Origin: Candidatus Cloacimonadota bacterium | GTDB lineage: Bacteria > Cloacimonadota > Cloacimonadia > JGIOTU-2 | DNA: 6,353 nucleotides | Reading direction: 5' to 3' | NCBI GenBank assembly: GCA_021160355.1 | Contig: JAGHCS010000073.1 | Location: 1 to 6,353, forward strand | Shown: piece by piece, positions 6,146 to 6,353 of the stretch | Position numbering within the stretch: the first letter of the stretch is position 1 | Layout of the letters: every line of letters begins with the position of its first letter | Notes under the pieces: model-generated | What the model saw: the letters and a program-made list of their open reading frames with translations, nothing else | Told to the model about the DNA's origin: nothing | Databases searched by the model: none | Program-made: the position numbers and the translations under genes

Positions 6146-6353
6146 TTATCTTACTATTAATGGCATCAAAGCCGGTTCAAGCAATTGATTGAATTGTATG
6201 CACGCATTCTCGAATTCTCTCTTCAGAGATTCTATCAATTCCTTTACGGAAATTATATTTTCAATTCTGTATGCATTTGAACCTGCAAAGCTAAATCCGT
6301 GTTTCAGATCGCCTATTTTGGCATTCATGAGTGCTTTTGCAATACAATAGAGC
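6146..6353 (-). CDS. Probable nitronate monooxygenase/FabK-type flavin oxidoreductase, C-terminal fragment
   Basis: The frame is open to the right edge, so the start and most of the gene lie outside the window; 69 codons including the stop are visible. Reading in from the edge gives LYCIAKALMNAKIGDLKHGF, then FAGSNAYRIENIISVKELIE and a charged helix ending at TAA (6146-6148). This matches the usual C-terminus of the NAD(P)H-dependent FMN oxidoreductases of the 2-nitropropane dioxygenase/FabK group, where GD..nGl.F.GsNAyRvdkI..VKELi closes the TIM barrel. The Met at 6326-6328 is internal, not the start. Members either oxidise nitronates or act as enoyl-ACP reductases, and this fragment does not tell which. 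It converges on the transketolase genes with a 58-nt gap. Confidence 0.7.
   Translation of the reverse strand, partial: LYCIAKALMNAKIGDLKHGFSFAGSNAYRIENIISVKELIESLKREFENACIQFNQLLEPALMPLIVR

Noticed and set aside
6146..6328. A complete 60-residue small protein beginning at the ATG at 6326-6328
   Set aside because: The frame stays open to the window edge, and the upstream residues continue the oxidoreductase-like C-terminal pattern, so this is a gene fragment with an internal Met.

Overview
The window comes from the chromosome of an AT-rich bacterium. A YajC-type Sec accessory protein, bacterial formyl-methionine enzymes (Def and Fmt) and Shine-Dalgarno sequences at several starts rule out an archaeon. 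A transketolase split into two polypeptides, a DUF116 protein next to fmt, and AT-rich short repeats between genes would suit an uncultured anaerobic lineage (FCB-group or candidate-phylum type) or a Firmicutes-like one. The sequence alone does not settle the phylum, and this placement is a guess.

Layout. Bases 1-202 hold no gene, only a cluster of short AT-rich direct and inverted repeats. Bases 203-2775 carry a tight minus-strand operon, in transcription order yajC, def, fmt and a DUF116 membrane/cysteine-rich protein. The junctions are a 1-nt stop/start overlap (TAATG), a 4-nt overlap (GTGA, so fmt starts at GTG) and a 26-nt overlap. Bases 2843-4123, also minus strand, encode a 426-residue protein of unknown function. 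It has an N-terminal PDZ-like domain, a papain-fold C39/BtrH-like domain that seems to lack catalytic residues, and a helical C-terminal domain. Bases 4124-4312 are a divergent promoter region containing a perfect 16-bp dyad. Bases 4313-6087, plus strand, encode the two transketolase subunits, overlapping by ATGA. From 6146 to the right edge, on the minus strand and converging on transketolase, is the C-terminal end of a probable nitronate monooxygenase/FabK-type flavin oxidoreductase that runs off the window.

How the genes work together. Def and Fmt are the two ends of the formyl-methionine cycle: Fmt formylates initiator Met-tRNA and Def removes the formyl group from nascent proteins. YajC links the operon to the SecDF-YajC export machinery. 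DUF116 is a passenger of unknown role. The split transketolase serves the non-oxidative pentose phosphate pathway. Most of the window is housekeeping. The least explained item is the PDZ plus pseudo-peptidase protein, followed by the DUF116 protein and the two non-coding structures (the repeat cluster at the left edge and the dyad upstream of transketolase).
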